From: Elysia chlorotica
Taxonomy: Eukaryota; Mollusca; Gastropoda; Plakobranchidae
DNA length: 64,000 bases
Assembly: GCA_003991915.1 (NCBI GenBank)
Contig: RQTK01000300.1
Location: forward strand, 37,304-101,303
Direction: 5' to 3'
Numbering within the stretch: the first letter of the stretch is position 1; the number at the start of each line of letters is the position of its first letter. The position numbers were made by a program, and so were the translations under genes. Under the pieces are notes generated by a model. That model was not told the DNA's origin. It saw nothing but the letters and a program-made list of their open reading frames with translations, and searched no databases. Shown one piece after another: positions 47,716 to 62,552 of this stretch.

Positions 47716-49663
47716 TATACTATAATAATTCATGAGTCGATGTTTTGAGGAGTGTAACTGTGTTCATGCAATCATTTTATATCCTATTGTTCTTGGTGAC
47801 GCGAAGCTGAATCCATGCCAGCTACAGTATGGAGCATCTGGCTAATTAATCTGTTGACTTGCCTTAATGGTGGCTAATTCCATTGTCTCGCCACTGTGAA
47901 GAGCACATTAAGTAGAACACAAATTGCCTTTCTATCGCCCCAATACGTGCGAAAGACAAGAGTTAGTCATTTAATAGTATCTCAGGGCTAGTGCACTTAA
48001 GGTTCCAAACCAGTGCATTTCTACAAGAAGGTCTTGGAGGGAAAATTATGATATGAAATTGGTTGTGGTCTTGTTGTTGACTTGACTATGGAGTATGGGT
48101 CAGTACTAAGAAGTTACAATATTTTCGATGAAAGAATCAACAATTACTGGCTTTTTACCGGGGGTTGTTTGCACACTTTATATTTTGTGTCTGGTCTTTG
48201 CATTTTCTCAACTCATGGGACCTGAGATCTGTTTTAAATAAATAAAGTAGTATGTCCAAATAAAAGGAATAAAGTAAGTGGTGTGTCCACATTTAAGGAA
48301 TAAAGTAGGTAGTGTGTCCAAAAAAGGAAAAAAAGTGCTATGCCAAAATAAACAGAAAAGGTAGATAGTGTGTCTAAACTACAAGAATAAAGTAGGTTGT
48401 ATGTCCAAATGTAAGAAATAAACCGTATGTCTAAATAGAAGGAATAAAGTAAGTAACATGTCTAAAAAGGAATAAAGTAGTACCTCCAAATGAAATGAAC
48501 AAAGAAGTATGTCCATATAAAAGGAATAAGTATGTAACAAAAGGAACATAGTAGTATGCCCAAATAAAAAGAATAGAGTAGTATGTCAGAATAAAAGGAA
48601 TATAGTAGTATGTAAGAATAACAGGAATAGAGTAGTATTGACAAAAAAAGGAATACAGTAGTATTGCCAAATCAAAGGAATAAAGTAGTATATCCGAATA
48701 AAAGCATATTTCTCTGTTGTTTGAGGATTTTTAATAAAGGGGCCTATGTTATAATTTCTATGCAAGAGCAAGCTTGATGGGTCTGTAACATCGGTTATTT
48801 CAAGTCACCGACGGATAATTAAAGGGAGACGGTACCCAACAATACAGCCGGGCCTCCTTATACTATAATAATTCATGAGTCGATGTTTTGAGGAGTGTAA
48901 CTTTGTTCATGCAATCATTTTATATCCTATTGTTTTGGGGTTTTTGTCTGGAGCTAACCTCATCTTGGTGACGCGAAGCTGAATCTATGCCAGCTAGAGT
49001 ATGGAGCATCTGGCTAATTAATCTGTTGACTTGCCTTAATGGTGGCTAATTCCATTGTCTCGCCACTGTGAAGAGCGCATTAAGTAGAACACAAATTGCC
49101 TTTCTATCGCCCCAATACGTGAGAAAGACAAGAGTTAGTCACTTAATAGTATCTCAGGACTAGACACTTAAGGTTCCAAACCAGTGCATTTCTACAAGAA
49201 GGTCTTGGAGGGAAAATTATGATATGAAATTGGTTGTGGTCTTGTTGTTGACTTGACTATGGAGTATGGGTCAGTACTAAGAAGTTACAATATTTTCGAT
49301 GAAAGAATCAACAATTACTGGCTTTTTACCGGGGGTTGTTTGCACACTTTATATTTTGTGTCTGGTCTTTGCATTGGTTTGATTTTCTCAACTCATGGGA
49401 CCTGAGATCTGTTTTAAAATAAAGTAGTATGTCCAAATAAAAGGAATAAAGTAGGTGGTGTGTCCACATTTAAGGAATAAAGTAGGTAGTGTGTTTAAAA
49501 AAGGAAAAAAAGTGCTATGCCAAAATATTTCTCTGTTGTTTGAGGATTTTTAATAAGGGGCCTATGTTATAATTTCTATGCAAGAGCAAGCTTGATGGGT
49601 CTGTAACATCGGTTATTTCAAGTCACCGACGGATAATTAAAGGGAGACGGTACCCAACAATAC
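47716..49663 (+). repeat. Large near-tandem duplication (copies of 1130 and 805 bp)
   Basis: 47716-48845 and 48859-49663 both begin TATACTATAATAATTCATGA and end AGGGAGACGGTACCCAACAA plus TAC. Most of the shared sequence is nearly identical (GGTCTTGGAGGGAAAATTAT, TTTTACCGGGGGTTGTTTGC). The second copy has about 30 extra bases near 48938 (TTGGGGTTTTTGTCTGGAGC) and a much shorter internal minisatellite. Confidence 0.95.
48236..48712 (+). repeat. Minisatellite inside duplication copy 1
   Basis: Degenerate units of about 25-30 bp built on AATAAAGTAGTATGTCCAAA plus TAAAAGG. In copy 2 the corresponding block (49417-49526) holds only about four units. Confidence 0.88.
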
Positions 49664-49805
49664 TGTGAAGTATGTGGCTGGAGGAGTTAAAAATCGTTCA
49701 TCTAAACCTATGATAACAGACAGCTGTTACTAATGAAAAGGGAGAGATAGTCGACACGGGAAAGTCGTAATCTTTGCTCCTAGGGCCGTAATTACAACGT
49801 TGCGA

Positions 49806-49868
49806 TAGCTTGCGACTCGTCGTAAGCCTTTTAATTCTCATGTTCTTTCGACGAGTTGTAAGCTACCC
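49806..49868 (+). repeat. Foldback element, copy 3 (longest arms)
   Basis: TAGCTTGCGACTCGTCGTAAG at 49806-49826 pairs with the reverse complement of CTTTCGACGAGTTGTAAGCTA at 49845-49865, about 18 of 21 positions matching, around an 18-nt loop. It shares arm and loop sequence with copies at 8495 and 18919. Confidence 0.85.
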
Positions 49869-52800
49869 CGACGTTGTACTTACGCTTCAGTTAGGAGACT
49901 CTGCGTTAAAATTGTCAGCGACTTAATGTGAGTAAAAGAGATATTTATTAGTTTAAAGATGAAAGTCCCGCTATCCAGTTAATAAAAAAAAAGATCAGAG
50001 AATAGAAGTAGAACAATCTTATCAGTGTCTAAGAAGCAGTGTATAGGCAACATAATTATTCTCCTGTAATGCCAATCACATTTTATTTACGAGGAAGGAA
50101 ATCAGAGCCTCTTTTTCTTTGAAAAACATACATCTCTTCACGAACAACATGTTTCAGGTTTTAAAAAAAACATCAAAGCACTTTTACATCTGACGTCAAC
50201 TGCTGTATTGGAAAATAACCAGAGACATTAACTTTTTTATTACATTTCGCACGACCAAAAATGTTTGAATAAATGTGTAAGAAAGGTTGGAAAGTACTGT
50301 TTTGAAAACATAAATCTTAAAAAATAAGATAATTATATTTATAAAAATGGAAAAATACTCCGGTTTTGAAAGATCAGCAAGTAGTGGTAGACTTGAGCTG
50401 AAGGGTAGAAAACTCCCTTTTCTTCCCGCATTAGTTAGGTTGCAGCAGGGATCGTCTTCTTAGAATCAGTACAAAATAGATGTAAGACTTTCTTAAAGAA
50501 TCATAAACGTCCTCTATGTACGTAGATGAATGTGTTCCTACAAAGTTCTTTACGCTATACAATTATGATTCAACTACACTGTAGCCCTGTAAAATTTACT
50601 TTCTTGACTAGCAAAGTATTAGCAGAGACCATATAATTCTTTAGTTTTTCACACATTCTGGTTTCGTTTTATTTTGTCTGTTTAAACTTACGTACAACCC
50701 CAAGCTTTAAATTGTGTATGCTGCTTAACACGGAAACAGAGAGAAAAAATACACGTCTCGCCTGTTACAGGGTGTGACTAATTTATTTGATCGACAAGTA
50801 AAAGGCTACGCATAGCACTTTGAAAACTTTGATTTTTGTAGGCTAAATTGAAAAAAAAATCATTGGTTCTAAACATTTTAAACAACAGTCATGTATACGT
50901 AGAATGTAATGCTTAGTGAGAAACGTCCCTTCACTTTATGTGTCTAATACTGTTTGTATTGGGCGATATTTTTCAGATGGTTGATATCATCTTGGTTTAT
51001 CAGGTAAAATTACTGCATTACAGTAAAAAAAATTTGAAATATTTACCGAGTTTGGTATGATACCGAGGTGTACTCTCAAATTTTAGACAGCTTTGTCCGT
51101 TAAAGAAAATGTATTTTTTGCAAGACCCGCCTTTTAATAAAGAAAGTTGAAGGCTATCTTGATGTGTAAAACAGTTTTCTTTCGTAAGCACTGGAATCTA
51201 GATCTACTATCTTGGGGAATAGACTTGAGATCGTAATGGCTCTGGTAAATAAAATGTCATGTATCGCGGGCAAAAGAAACACCTCAGCGTATCGACTGGT
51301 AAATTCTACTAGAACTGGAAAGGATTCTGGTCGCACAAAAATAGAAATAATTGAAAAAGTAAGGATTCGATATCAGATGGAAAATTTGGGAATATCTCGT
51401 TAATCACAATAATTCGCATTTTATTCCAGATTAAATCAACTGGGTTATTTTCGGCAACTTCTTGTGTCAGATTGTATGTTACTCTCGGGTCATCTTTGTT
51501 CTTGTATAGATGCTTTTTGTGCTTGCACGTGGACACGATTTTAATTTTATTCAAAAATTTCAGCCTAGATAAAAGAAAGGATATCCTGTCCATGTGCAGG
51601 CATAGAAAAACAATATAACATACATACATATATCAGCGAGTCCGAATTGACAATGTATCAGATTTACAAAAGTAATACAATTACTTATTTCAAAACATAA
51701 TATTGGATGTTAATATTGTACTTCAACTATTAATAATACTTATGAAGATGAAATTAACAGCCTAGAAATGTTATCTGTCGTAGCTGAAAAAAATTGATGT
51801 TGTAAAAAAAAGAAGTACTTTAATTTTTTAGTTGCATGTCTCTCTAATAGTAGTCGTTATCGGGATACATGCTTTGATCATTTATAAATTGTATCTGATC
51901 AGACAGACTGAGAGCCCAGGGCCTTATCAATCTCTCAATTAGTTTGGATGGGGTTTTTACGATCGTTTCCATAGTGGGGTGAGGAAGCATGCAAGTATCG
52001 ATTGTGAGGTGTTGATAGCGGCGACCACATATATAATGCCTTTAGAAGCCACACGCAATGACGTAAGCTAGCTTTGTACAATTTTGCTAAACAATGAGCT
52101 GGGGTCGGTGGACGCAGCTGTGGTAGAGTTCACCTTACGAGACTGGAAAGCTGAATGTACAAACAAACTCTTCTGGACGTAGACTTTAAGTCCAAGGTTG
52201 CGCTTCTTTCAACACTGGAACATCTACACACTTAAGCACGGTTTACTCTGTAATAAATACTATATTGAAATGTAGATAATGGGTAGCCCTAATGAGTACA
52301 GCGTCGCGGTAGCTTACATTATGAACTATACGGATTGCGAGGCTGCCCATATAACAGGCAAAGCCTCCAGATTGACTGAAGTGAACATATTTTTGCATGA
52401 CAAGGGTCATAGTGATCTAGTTATTTCAAATTAGTATTATAGTCACTACAGAATACTAATTAGTGAGTACTACAAGCCAACTAGACTTAGAGTGCTAACT
52501 GTCCTAACTGTAACAAATATATTAACGAACTTTTGGTTCTTATAGCAAATTTTTGCCTATTTCTGTGACCCTGCTTGACATGTTTTGAAACCTTAGTTGC
52601 GGTGGATTATATTATGATTTTTATTACACAGTAGAAATGGCATGGTTTACATTATTATCTTCATACTGGGGCGTTGTAACTGTTTCCACTTATTTCAAAA
52701 CTCAGCACTAACAGAAAACCTTTTCAAGTCACTTTTCAAATTTTCAAAATATAATGGCCTTTTAATTACATTTTTTACTGATATACTCTGTACACTGAAA

Positions 52801-54045
52801 GCTAACCACTTTCCAAGTTACTCTCTTAGATTAAAATATAGGGAAATTTTAATTAAAATTGTCTACTGATAAATCTATATACAGCAAAACATTTAAAAAT
52901 TGAAGGGTTTTATTAACTGTTCGTTACCTCAACCCTTTTTTGATGTATTTACCTGATTATACATTTATCAACAGTATTAATATTGCTACGTGTAAACAGT
53001 GGAAGGTGAATCGTACCCTTTTAGCCGCGCGTAGTCAGAGACATTTTTTTCACGTTATAGGTTTAAGTACACTCATTAAATGGCTGAGATACTCGCATAT
53101 TATTTTTTGAAGGCTGTGGAAAAAAATAAAAATTCTCTGGGGAAAATCAAAAGCGGACTACCATTTACTCACAAAAAGCGAACTGGTTTCAAATTTGTTG
53201 AAGCCTCAATTAATATATCACATTTCAACGCAACTAAAATACGGTCTCGCAAAACCACCTTACTCATTAACAGGATGTAGGTTGACATTTGAAGATTATA
53301 GGTTGAGCTCGGTGTTCGAATTTCTTCAGACCAGGAAATATATAAAATAAATTATCATTGGTGTTACGTTACCAAACTATGTACCTGAAAAAACATAAGC
53401 TACTCACACGTTAAAGAGCACCCGTATGGTTGTATTTATTCTATGCAAACTGGTCATTATCAAGTCTGTACATGTACATTATTTTATCCACGTCGGGTTT
53501 ATTTAGATCATTTTTAATATCTCAAGTAAAATCCAACCATGAGTATGAACGTATATGGCGTTTATAACAATTTCAGAGTTGTTATATCAGATAACTAATT
53601 ACTTGCGTCAGCATGATGATAATACGGATAATGATGATGAGGGTAACGAGGAGGAAGGGGAGGAGGAAAATGAAGAGAAGAAGAAAGATTGTTACTGGTT
53701 TGCAGTTGGAACGCAAAAAATGTCTATGAATATGATATATTTATTACAGGGAAATATAACACCGTTATTGTGTTGACTGATATTTCGATTAGAAATGTTT
53801 GTGAGATCTACATTAAGAATTAAATGGATCTATATCACTTTAATCCTAATACGCAACAGTTCATTTACTTGAATAGTTGTCCCCTGGTTTAGAGAACATT
53901 AACACGGGCCGTCTGTGGGATAGTGATTAATCCTCATCATTTGCATCATCGGTACGCGGTATCATCAGTAGCTGCCGTAGCAGCAGTTCATCATAATCAT
54001 CACCATCAGCAGCAGCAGCAGCAGCACCGCAGCAGTTTTGTTCTA

Positions 54046-54268
<223 letters not shown>

Positions 54269-54659
54269 TTATCACCATTATCAACTGAAATTATACTGGT
54301 TGGAAATAAAGTTGGGAATTTGCCTCGAATAACATATCAACATCAATGACCATATTATGATATTATAAATTGCAACAGAGGTTCCATACCTTTTGAAACA
54401 AATTGATGTTTGGCCTTATGCCTGCGTCAATTCTTGACCAAATTTTGGTAGATGCTTTTCCTCGACTGTTTACACAAAGTTAGTGGCGTATCAGACTGAT
54501 CAGCAGCATCATTTTACCGAGATATATGTGCTTCGTGACAATATGGTATAATTTTATTAAATAGTCAAACGTGAAACCAATAGCTTTCTTTTCCCTGTAA
54601 AGGCTTACCCACGAAAACCTAGGAGAAGTTAAAGTCCGAGAGAGAAAGAGATACACAGA

Positions 54660-54735
54660 AATAGAGAGAGAGAGAGAGAGAGATAAAGAAAGAGAGAAAA
54701 AAACGGAAATATATATATATATTTATATTTATATG
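54660..54735 (+). repeat. (AG)n and (AT)n microsatellites
   Basis: An AG run at about 54663-54682 and a TATATAT run at 54712-54723. Confidence 0.85.
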
Positions 54736-57134
54736 TGAGCATCCAATCCCTCCATTCTATCAGTCACGTTGGGCTCAAGCCCTGTGATCTCTCGGTTGGT
54801 ACCATTGACAAGTACACGTACATGCAATTGGTTAGAGTACTTTTACAACGCTACTGCAAGCTTTCCTTCCAAATACCAAGGCGCTTCTCTAAAAAATATT
54901 TGGATGTTTTTAATTGGAGTGGGTCTTGACCTTCCTTCAGCCCAAGCTTTTTGTTCCCACAGATACAATATCACTGTAAGATGGCTGTTGCTTTGACTAA
55001 CCTTAAGAAGTGTCTAGAGTACTTACAGTAACGTTTTAAACCGCTTTGGGGATTAACTCCTGAAGCTTGGAGCCTGTCCCAGCAGCCTGGATAAGTTTTC
55101 ACATTATTTTTATATTATCCCCGACTAAGCTGATGAGAAACTAATAACAATAGATCTACACGTTTCTTCATCTTTTTGCTTGACAGATAAAGTATTAATT
55201 TTGAGAAGTTGCGCTGGACCAATATGACAAATAAATTATTATATTAAATACATATAATATTTACTATAATTACTATAGGTAAATTATTCTTACGGTCATT
55301 AAGTTAGTTATTTACTCCAAACCGCTTCAGTAGGTGTACTTTAGCCGATGACAATAAACTTTAAATTGGGACCCCGTCGGCCACTTGGTTTTTCTTATTC
55401 TATATAATTTAATTCTTAGAGGGATAGTAAGAAAAGGTTGAATTTAGTTTGTTTTTTTTTCAGTCGTTTTGAATATCTTACCTTCGTTGCTTCGTTGCAG
55501 CATTTGTAGTGGTGTAAAGATTGATTTACAAAATTTAACTAGGAAAACTTTCTAACCTGCTGCACTGCCACCCTGAGTGTACTTTGATACAGTTAATATT
55601 GCCGCACAAATCAGCTCAGGATATTGTTTAACCACAGAATCTGTCCACTATAAAAATGTAACCAATACCATAATCAAATTAAATCATTGAAGCATTCAAT
55701 GCATAATTAAATGAATGGGCTTACTTTACCTGGTCAGGATGAGAGCGGAAAATCGTTCAATAGAAATACATTTCTCGAATGGTTCATTATTTGATATTTC
55801 AGAAGTCAGAATTGGACTATTATTTTTTAATAGTGCGGCACATGATTCACAATAGGAATTATATGCCGAGCCACCAATGCACTTTGGTGGGGGTTATTTA
55901 TCTGTAGACAAATCTAAACAATTGCATTGTTTGTGTTGCTTAAAAGTTATGCTTAAGCTAAGATGTGTGGGCTCAATTTTGGACAGTTCGGCTGTGTCCC
56001 AACACAACCGACGCCGCTGCTCAGTGCCCACAAGTGAACAACTTCCCTCGAGTGGTTTTCTTTGCAGGCTGAATTAATTGTTGGAAGTTTCAATGTCAAG
56101 CTGTTGTGTTGTTGTTTTTTCCTTCTGCCTGTTAAATTACCTACTTTCTCCTTATCAAGCTGATTTTGAAACGCAACCGATCCACTCCAAGGCCCATCTT
56201 ATCTTATAAAAACAATTTAAACTCTACTCTCTACTCTTTGTTTCCCTTTATATATCGTTTCATATAAAGGCTACCAATACTACCGTGATTTCATAGTTAG
56301 AGGTAAATTGTAATGGCTCCAAATGTATACATCTTTGGCTGCACTGTCGTGTACTTTTTATGGAAGAATAAGTAATATTGGACTTGAATTCGATATTTAT
56401 GGGCACTGTTTTGAAAGATTAAGAGTTGCTAAAGCAAAATCATTGGCCTACCTTGCGTAATTCGTATTTTTCACTTCCACCGTTGCCAAATTTGTATACC
56501 ATTCCTTCATTTTTCATTTGGTAAGATTAATTTTATAGCAATTGCAATATCCTTACCTCCTTTTGGGGTATATGAATAATTACATATTTTTGTTCCTCTT
56601 TTCTAGCCTATATACTTCGCTGAATTCAGAATAAGATGTGATTGTTTTGCCAGATTATGAGCTTGCCTGGATATTTATGTCTCTATTAATTTACTAGTCA
56701 TGGCTTGCTCTGCGCCTGGCTCATATGTATGTGTGTATGTTAGATAGCGAGAGGGGAGATAGAAATTCTTACAGATTGTTCTCCCACAAAAGAAAACTCG
56801 AGTTTTAACTAAGTTAGGCAGAATTTGTAAAGTACAAAAAGTCTTACCCACAACGGACGAAAGACTTTATGACAGTATTTTGTTGTTTTTTGTGTTTAGT
56901 GTACTTGTTTATTGTTGTCGTAGTTGTTAATGTTGTTTTGTTTGCATGTTTATTTGTTTTAGGTGTGTGGGGGGGGTGGGGGGGTTCATACGTCCTTAAT
57001 TTATAGTTTAAGTTGTTTATTTTTGTTTAATCATACTAGTATAATAAACATTATAGAAATATTAAAGTCATCTTTTATTTTTTTCGAAGTAAGAAGCAGA
57101 TTATAAATCTTTTTTATTTAAACACTTACCTATC

Positions 57135-57137
57135 CCT

Positions 57138-57199
<62 letters not shown>

Positions 57200-57330
57200 A
57201 TCTCTATTTCGCCGACTCTCTCTCTCTCTCACTATTGCTCTCTCTCTCTCTTTCTCTCTTTCTGTCTTTCACTCTCTTTCTCTTTATTTATTTCTCTCTC
57301 TTTATCTCATTTTCGTGTGTGTGTGTGTGT
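57135..57330 (+). repeat. (CT)n and (GT)n arrays
   Basis: A pure CT stretch at about 57150-57197, further CT-rich sequence to 57305, then TG repeats at 57314-57331. Confidence 0.93.
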
Positions 57331-59374
57331 GCGTGTCTCTATGCGTCAATCTCAGAATGTGTTTATCTGTTCTTTTTAAATTCCCGTTTTGCTGCTTCCT
57401 TCTTTACTGTACTCATCTGGTGCATGGATAATAAGCTATAGTACATATGTTCTCTCCCTGTCTGTAAAACAGGGGGTTTAAAATAGATCTTATATAATGA
57501 TACTTCATGCGGAGATAGCGAGCCCTGTTGGTTAGAACAACATTCATATATCGATCCCGACAGGGGGAGGAAACTAACGGAAAATTTTCGACTGCAGGGT
57601 AAGATCAATCTTGCAGGTCTGTAATTTCCATGGATTTAATATTAATTTCTAGTTGTAAAATGCGAGGGGTATATTTATGATAACGACTTCGGAAAAAAAT
57701 GATTATGTTTAGAGGGTTGTCTTGGCGACGACGCTAATAAGGAAACCCGAGAAGGACCCACGGAGTGCGCGGTAGAACTGGGCGGAGGGAGGGACGACAT
57801 TCTCAGGTAGAGCAAAATTAATCTGTTTGCTTAGAGATAGATACAGGAAAACAGAGAGAAATGGAGAAGCAGGCAGCTCATAAACTTTGGAAGATATCTA
57901 AACCAAAGGGAGGAAATTAAACAAGAAACAAAGAGATTTTTTGTGGGGTTTCCCTGAACCCTTCTGGTAGGATATCTCTTTCCTTTGGTTCCTGCTATTG
58001 TTTTTTGTTTTGTTTTTGGAGAGGGTTATCGTCTTTAAATATTGTGGTTTTCCCGTTTGTGTATGCGTTAGGAACAATGTTTTTACATAAATACTTTTGT
58101 TTTATCCATTTTGGTTGACCTGTAATCGGTTGTGATCGACTTCATATTTTTCTATAATTGGTTTTCGCGTTTTAAGTGATTTCAGAATGTATCCGTACAG
58201 ATTATGTCTGAGTCTTTTTACTGAAATTTACATGCATAAGATAATAGAATGAATAAGAGTTACAAATAATGATGCAGCTGTAACGGGTACATCAATGTAG
58301 ATAACGTACGAGATTTTAAATTTCTAACAGCAATTTATGTACAACAATGGTAACATTAACCAAAAGGTTGGAGGGTAAATAGCAATATTATATCGTTCTA
58401 TAGTGTTATTTATACTTTTACAGTTTAGCAATACCTTTTTATAAGCAAATAAGCGTACAATTTTAAAAATTGTACTTTTACACGCAGAGTGCCATTGCTA
58501 CTTTTGAAAAAAAATCACATCATAATTCACAGAGGTGGGTTAACAGAAGACGAAAGGAATTATACAGGAATAGTTCCAAGTTATGATGGCAAACTGGATA
58601 TCCCTCGATATCTAGTTAGTATTTTTGGGGATTGTATAATCCAAGCCCCAGCGGGGGTGTAAGTTGATATCAAACAACATAAGATCCCTTTGCACTGTAG
58701 ATGTGGGCATCTGGAAATGTTCAGAAATACTTCATGTCGTGCTAGCTTTTCTTTTAGTACTAAATGTAGTTTTTCTTCACTTTTTAAAAGAAAAAACATT
58801 TTTTTAAATAAACTTGATTATAATAATTTTCAATGTTTGGGTTTCTACTAGCTCATCATTATCGATACACTAAGCATCTACTTCACATAGTGAAGTTGTT
58901 TTTTGTTTGATTGTTTTTTTGTTTTTTTGTTTTTTTATATAAAGTACAACGAAGATAATATTGTTCCTATTTAACTGTATTGTGGATCTGAAAATCACAG
59001 CTTATTTCTGAGACACAGGGCAAAGGGTGCATTTTCCTGAGTTTTTGTTTTTTGTTTTTGTTTTTGGTCTCGACAACCAGAACGCACTGTGAAATAACAT
59101 CCGTTACAATCGGATTAAAAGGTGAACGCGGATTATAGGGTGAACGTACATGGGGCTTAAGCCAGGACAAAGTTCAAACAAGAAAGCCTCGCTTTGTATT
59201 TGTATTGCCTTTTGCCCCATTTTGCCATCAAAGGTTTATTATTCTTAAGCAGACGTTACTACATTACTCTCTGGTAAGGTTGACCATGATCATCTGATCT
59301 GGGGTGAGAACTTCTATTCGGTCTTATGACTTTTGCAAACTCACTAGAATCCTATACACGTGTGTGTGTGTCTG

Positions 59375-59437
59375 TGTATATATATATATATATATTAGTG
59401 TATGTGTGTCTGTGCGTGTGCGTGTGTGTGTGTGTCG
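59375..59437 (+). repeat. (TG)n/(TA)n microsatellite
   Basis: A TA run at 59377-59395 lies between TG runs. Confidence 0.9.
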
Positions 59438-59700
59438 AAAGATGTGAATAAGATGATATTTACCAGTCTTAACTTCGATGCACTAACATGCTATACATAT
59501 ATTGCTAATCACAAAAATGTAATGTTTAAAAGGTCTGGTATGGTTTTGGCAATACTTAAGTTGGGCAAAAAATTTCACACTCTTTTAACATTTTAGTAAA
59601 TACATTTTAAGTTCCTTTGCATCGCCTAACCAAGGAAAATCGTCATGACTTCATCTTTTTTTGTGAAACGACTACAGTCCGATATATTTTTTCCCACATA

Positions 59701-59783
59701 AAATTGTCGGTCTTCAGTCTTGGGGTTCGTCCACAATATAGTCTCTATAGTGCTGATGTTGGACGTTAAAACCAACTCAACTC
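59701..59783 (+). mobile_element. SINE 3' fragment
   Basis: AAATTGTCGGTCTTCAGTCT, TTCGTCCACAATATAGTCTC and GTTGGACGTTAAAACCAACT match the 3' third of the 32183 SINE. 5'-truncated, same orientation. Confidence 0.82.
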
Positions 59784-60537
59784 ATCTTAACCCGATGTTT
59801 TTTCCGAAACTCCAAGGTTGAGTTTTAATCGTATACTAGAGTAAACATCAATCTTCTTTTATTTACTCACCATGATCTTTCACAGAGTAGAAATCTGTTC
59901 TCTGTGACACAACGTCTCGGGTTACTTGGATTTCGAGCGTCCGTCTTTAAGCGGCTTATCTGAGAGGATTTATTGTGACGAAATTAAAGAGACCGTAATG
60001 ATAGGGTTCTTCATAATGAGACCGTTACTCCAGAGTGACAATGGGGCTGGTAAAGAATGGATTTGATTTGGGAAATATCTGATTCATGTTTTGGAGCAGT
60101 TAAGAAAGGCCGTTTTGGTTTTTACTGATTTGTTTTTACAATTATTACTCCGTTGAACAGATATCTATATTTATTTCCTCACTAATGATTTATAGTTGAT
60201 TCTATAACCAATTCTGATTAAATTAAGATTACAATGCATTGAGTGCTAAGTTGACATTTTCAATGAGTGTTAAGTACGCATTTTACTTGTTTTGTATACA
60301 TCATCACACAAGTTTTAATTTACTCAACCACTCCATCTGAATCTTCATTTTGAGAGGAAAAGTATCTATTGAGATTTTTTTAAAGATGATTAGAAGAAAT
60401 ATACAGTAGTTTAATTAAAGTAAGCAAGATGTATTTGCGCTTTGTTTTATGTAAAATTCAAACCTTCTGCTGCATTTTGAAAGCCATGAATTTTCCTCTC
60501 GGATTTGATTGAATTTAGTTGATCTCTATGAATGAAA

Positions 60538-60540
<3 letters not shown>

Positions 60541-60633
<93 letters not shown>

Positions 60634-60663
60634 TCTCTCTCTATCTCTCTCTCTCTCTCTCTC
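60541..60663 (+). repeat. (CT)n-(CA)n-(CT)n microsatellite
   Basis: About 75 bp pure CT, 16 bp CA, then CT again with a TATC interruption. Confidence 0.96.
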
Positions 60664-61640
60664 GCTGACTTTTTATGATCCCATCATGGTCTACATGTTC
60701 GAAAAAATAAAGCAGTCTAAAATACCACAAGAACATTCCTATGCAAAAGAGGACTGGTTTGGAATATATCATGAATACCCATTCTAGAAAACGCGTGAAT
60801 GAAAACCAACCTACAAAATTAATATTCAAAGTAAGGCTCTCTAGCTTGCTTTATCAATTGTAAGATACTAAAAAGAGTGAGCTACCTGGATCGCTCACAG
60901 CACAGCTCTAGGAGTGCATCCACACCCGCTCTGTCAGTAACATCGGGGGCATGATCGTCAGCTTTGAGAACCTGTGTAGTTTCAACGTTATTGCAGTGTG
61001 TGTGTGTATGATAGAGAGAGATAGGGGAGAGAGAGTGCAATTGAAGGAGCATATCAAGGGTTTAGAAGTCATGGTAGTGTTATCATAAGGTTAATGAGGC
61101 TGCCGTGTTTACTTCGTACTATCTGTAAGATACAGACAAAACTCAGCATCGATTTTAGACTTAACTTTGTGAGTGAATCAATATGCACTAGTTTAACAGT
61201 TATGAAAACCACTGGAGTGCCTATGGAGGAAGGAAATCGATGCGATTTAAAACAAAAATAGCTCAGGCATGATTTTTACATATCAACTGTGAAAGATTTA
61301 ATATCAGTATAACAAGGCGCTGTCCATTCAAGCGGTTTCACCCCGTCTTCAGTAAAGCATAACTACCTTCAGGCAGGGGGTGATGACTTGGATAACCTGA
61401 ATTCACTGGTGATGATGCCCAAGTAAAACATCGCAGCTGAAATACATTAATGGGAAAGAGGGGGGTCCATGTACATCAGCATTTTAAGATTTAAAACCAT
61501 ATGGGTTCTTATATTATGGTCGAACTTCACCGCTCTGTGTGTATAGAGGGAGATACAAGTACTGGATATAGAAAAACTATAAAAGAATTATTTTTTGTCC
61601 TCCTAATTCTTGTGTAATGAGGTATGGGGTGTCACTAGTA

Positions 61641-61682
61641 GTTAATAATAATAATGTTAATGTATATTTTTTATATAGCGCA
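61641..61682 (-). mobile_element. Retroposon 3' tail with (ATT)n
   Basis: The - strand reads GCGCTATATAAAAAATATAC then AACATTATTATTATTAAC, the end of the same type of tail as at 39371 in opposite orientation. Confidence 0.45.
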
Positions 61683-62321
61683 TGACCACCATTGCAAAGT
61701 TAACAATGATATGGCTTAGAATTACACCAAGAAAACAGCATCTTCTCTGAGATATATTTACGTTTAGAAGCACTGCTGCCACTGTTCATAGGCGTACAAC
61801 AGACTCGTGAAGAACGAATCACGTTAAATCCAAAGAAAATAAATATATACAAATTAGACTTTGGGGGTCCTTTCGATGATTCTGTCTTTTAAATACCACA
61901 TACAGTTATGACTTAATTCTATTCGCATAATTCTTAGTGAAATGACGAAATAGATAATTTTATATATTGGCAACACTTGGGTGCGTTTGTGTTAACAAAA
62001 CTACTAATAGATCCGATTTGAGAAACAATAAAGAACTTAAGAACGAGTAGTTTGTTGGATGCGTCGAAACTAGAACAGATTTATTTAAGTATAGACATAA
62101 AGGTAGGAAATGAATATTAATCGATAGATAGCGACAACAATAATAATTATTATTATGTCCCACTTTAGTCACAAACATTCTGAAGTTGAAAGTCCAGGCT
62201 TTTCAATATAAATAATATCCGCAGGTTACGTAAAGTCATCGCTCGCTGAAGCTGATGGATTTTGTTTCAGATCTATTGATTTTATCAAAGGTGAAATGTT
62301 TTACTACACTATTAGGGGGAT

Positions 62322-62552
62322 GCGGTGGCCCTGGGATGGAACATCGGCTTCCGACGCTAAAGGTCCGCTGTTCCAACCCTGGCGATCTCGCTCCATACTG
62401 TTTGGGTCAGTGTCAATTTATTCTGAGAGGTCAAACAGGAATCATACTATTCTTGCTCTGTCTCGTGTGTGGTAGCACATGAAATTGTCAGATATCAGTC
62501 TTGGAACCCGTCCATATATATTGCCGATATGAGACGTTAAAACCAACTCAAG
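62322..62552 (+). mobile_element. Full-length tRNA-derived SINE, second copy
   Basis: GCGGTGGCCCTGGGATGGAA to GAGACGTTAAAACCAACTCA parallels 32183-32424. Box B is degraded (TGTTCCAACCC at 62369-62379), so this copy is probably transcriptionally dead. Confidence 0.82.

Noticed and set aside
57500..57560. Possible third SINE (GTTGGTTAGAAC ... ATCGATCCCGAC)
   Set aside because: Box A-like and box B-like words are too degenerate and no conserved tail follows.
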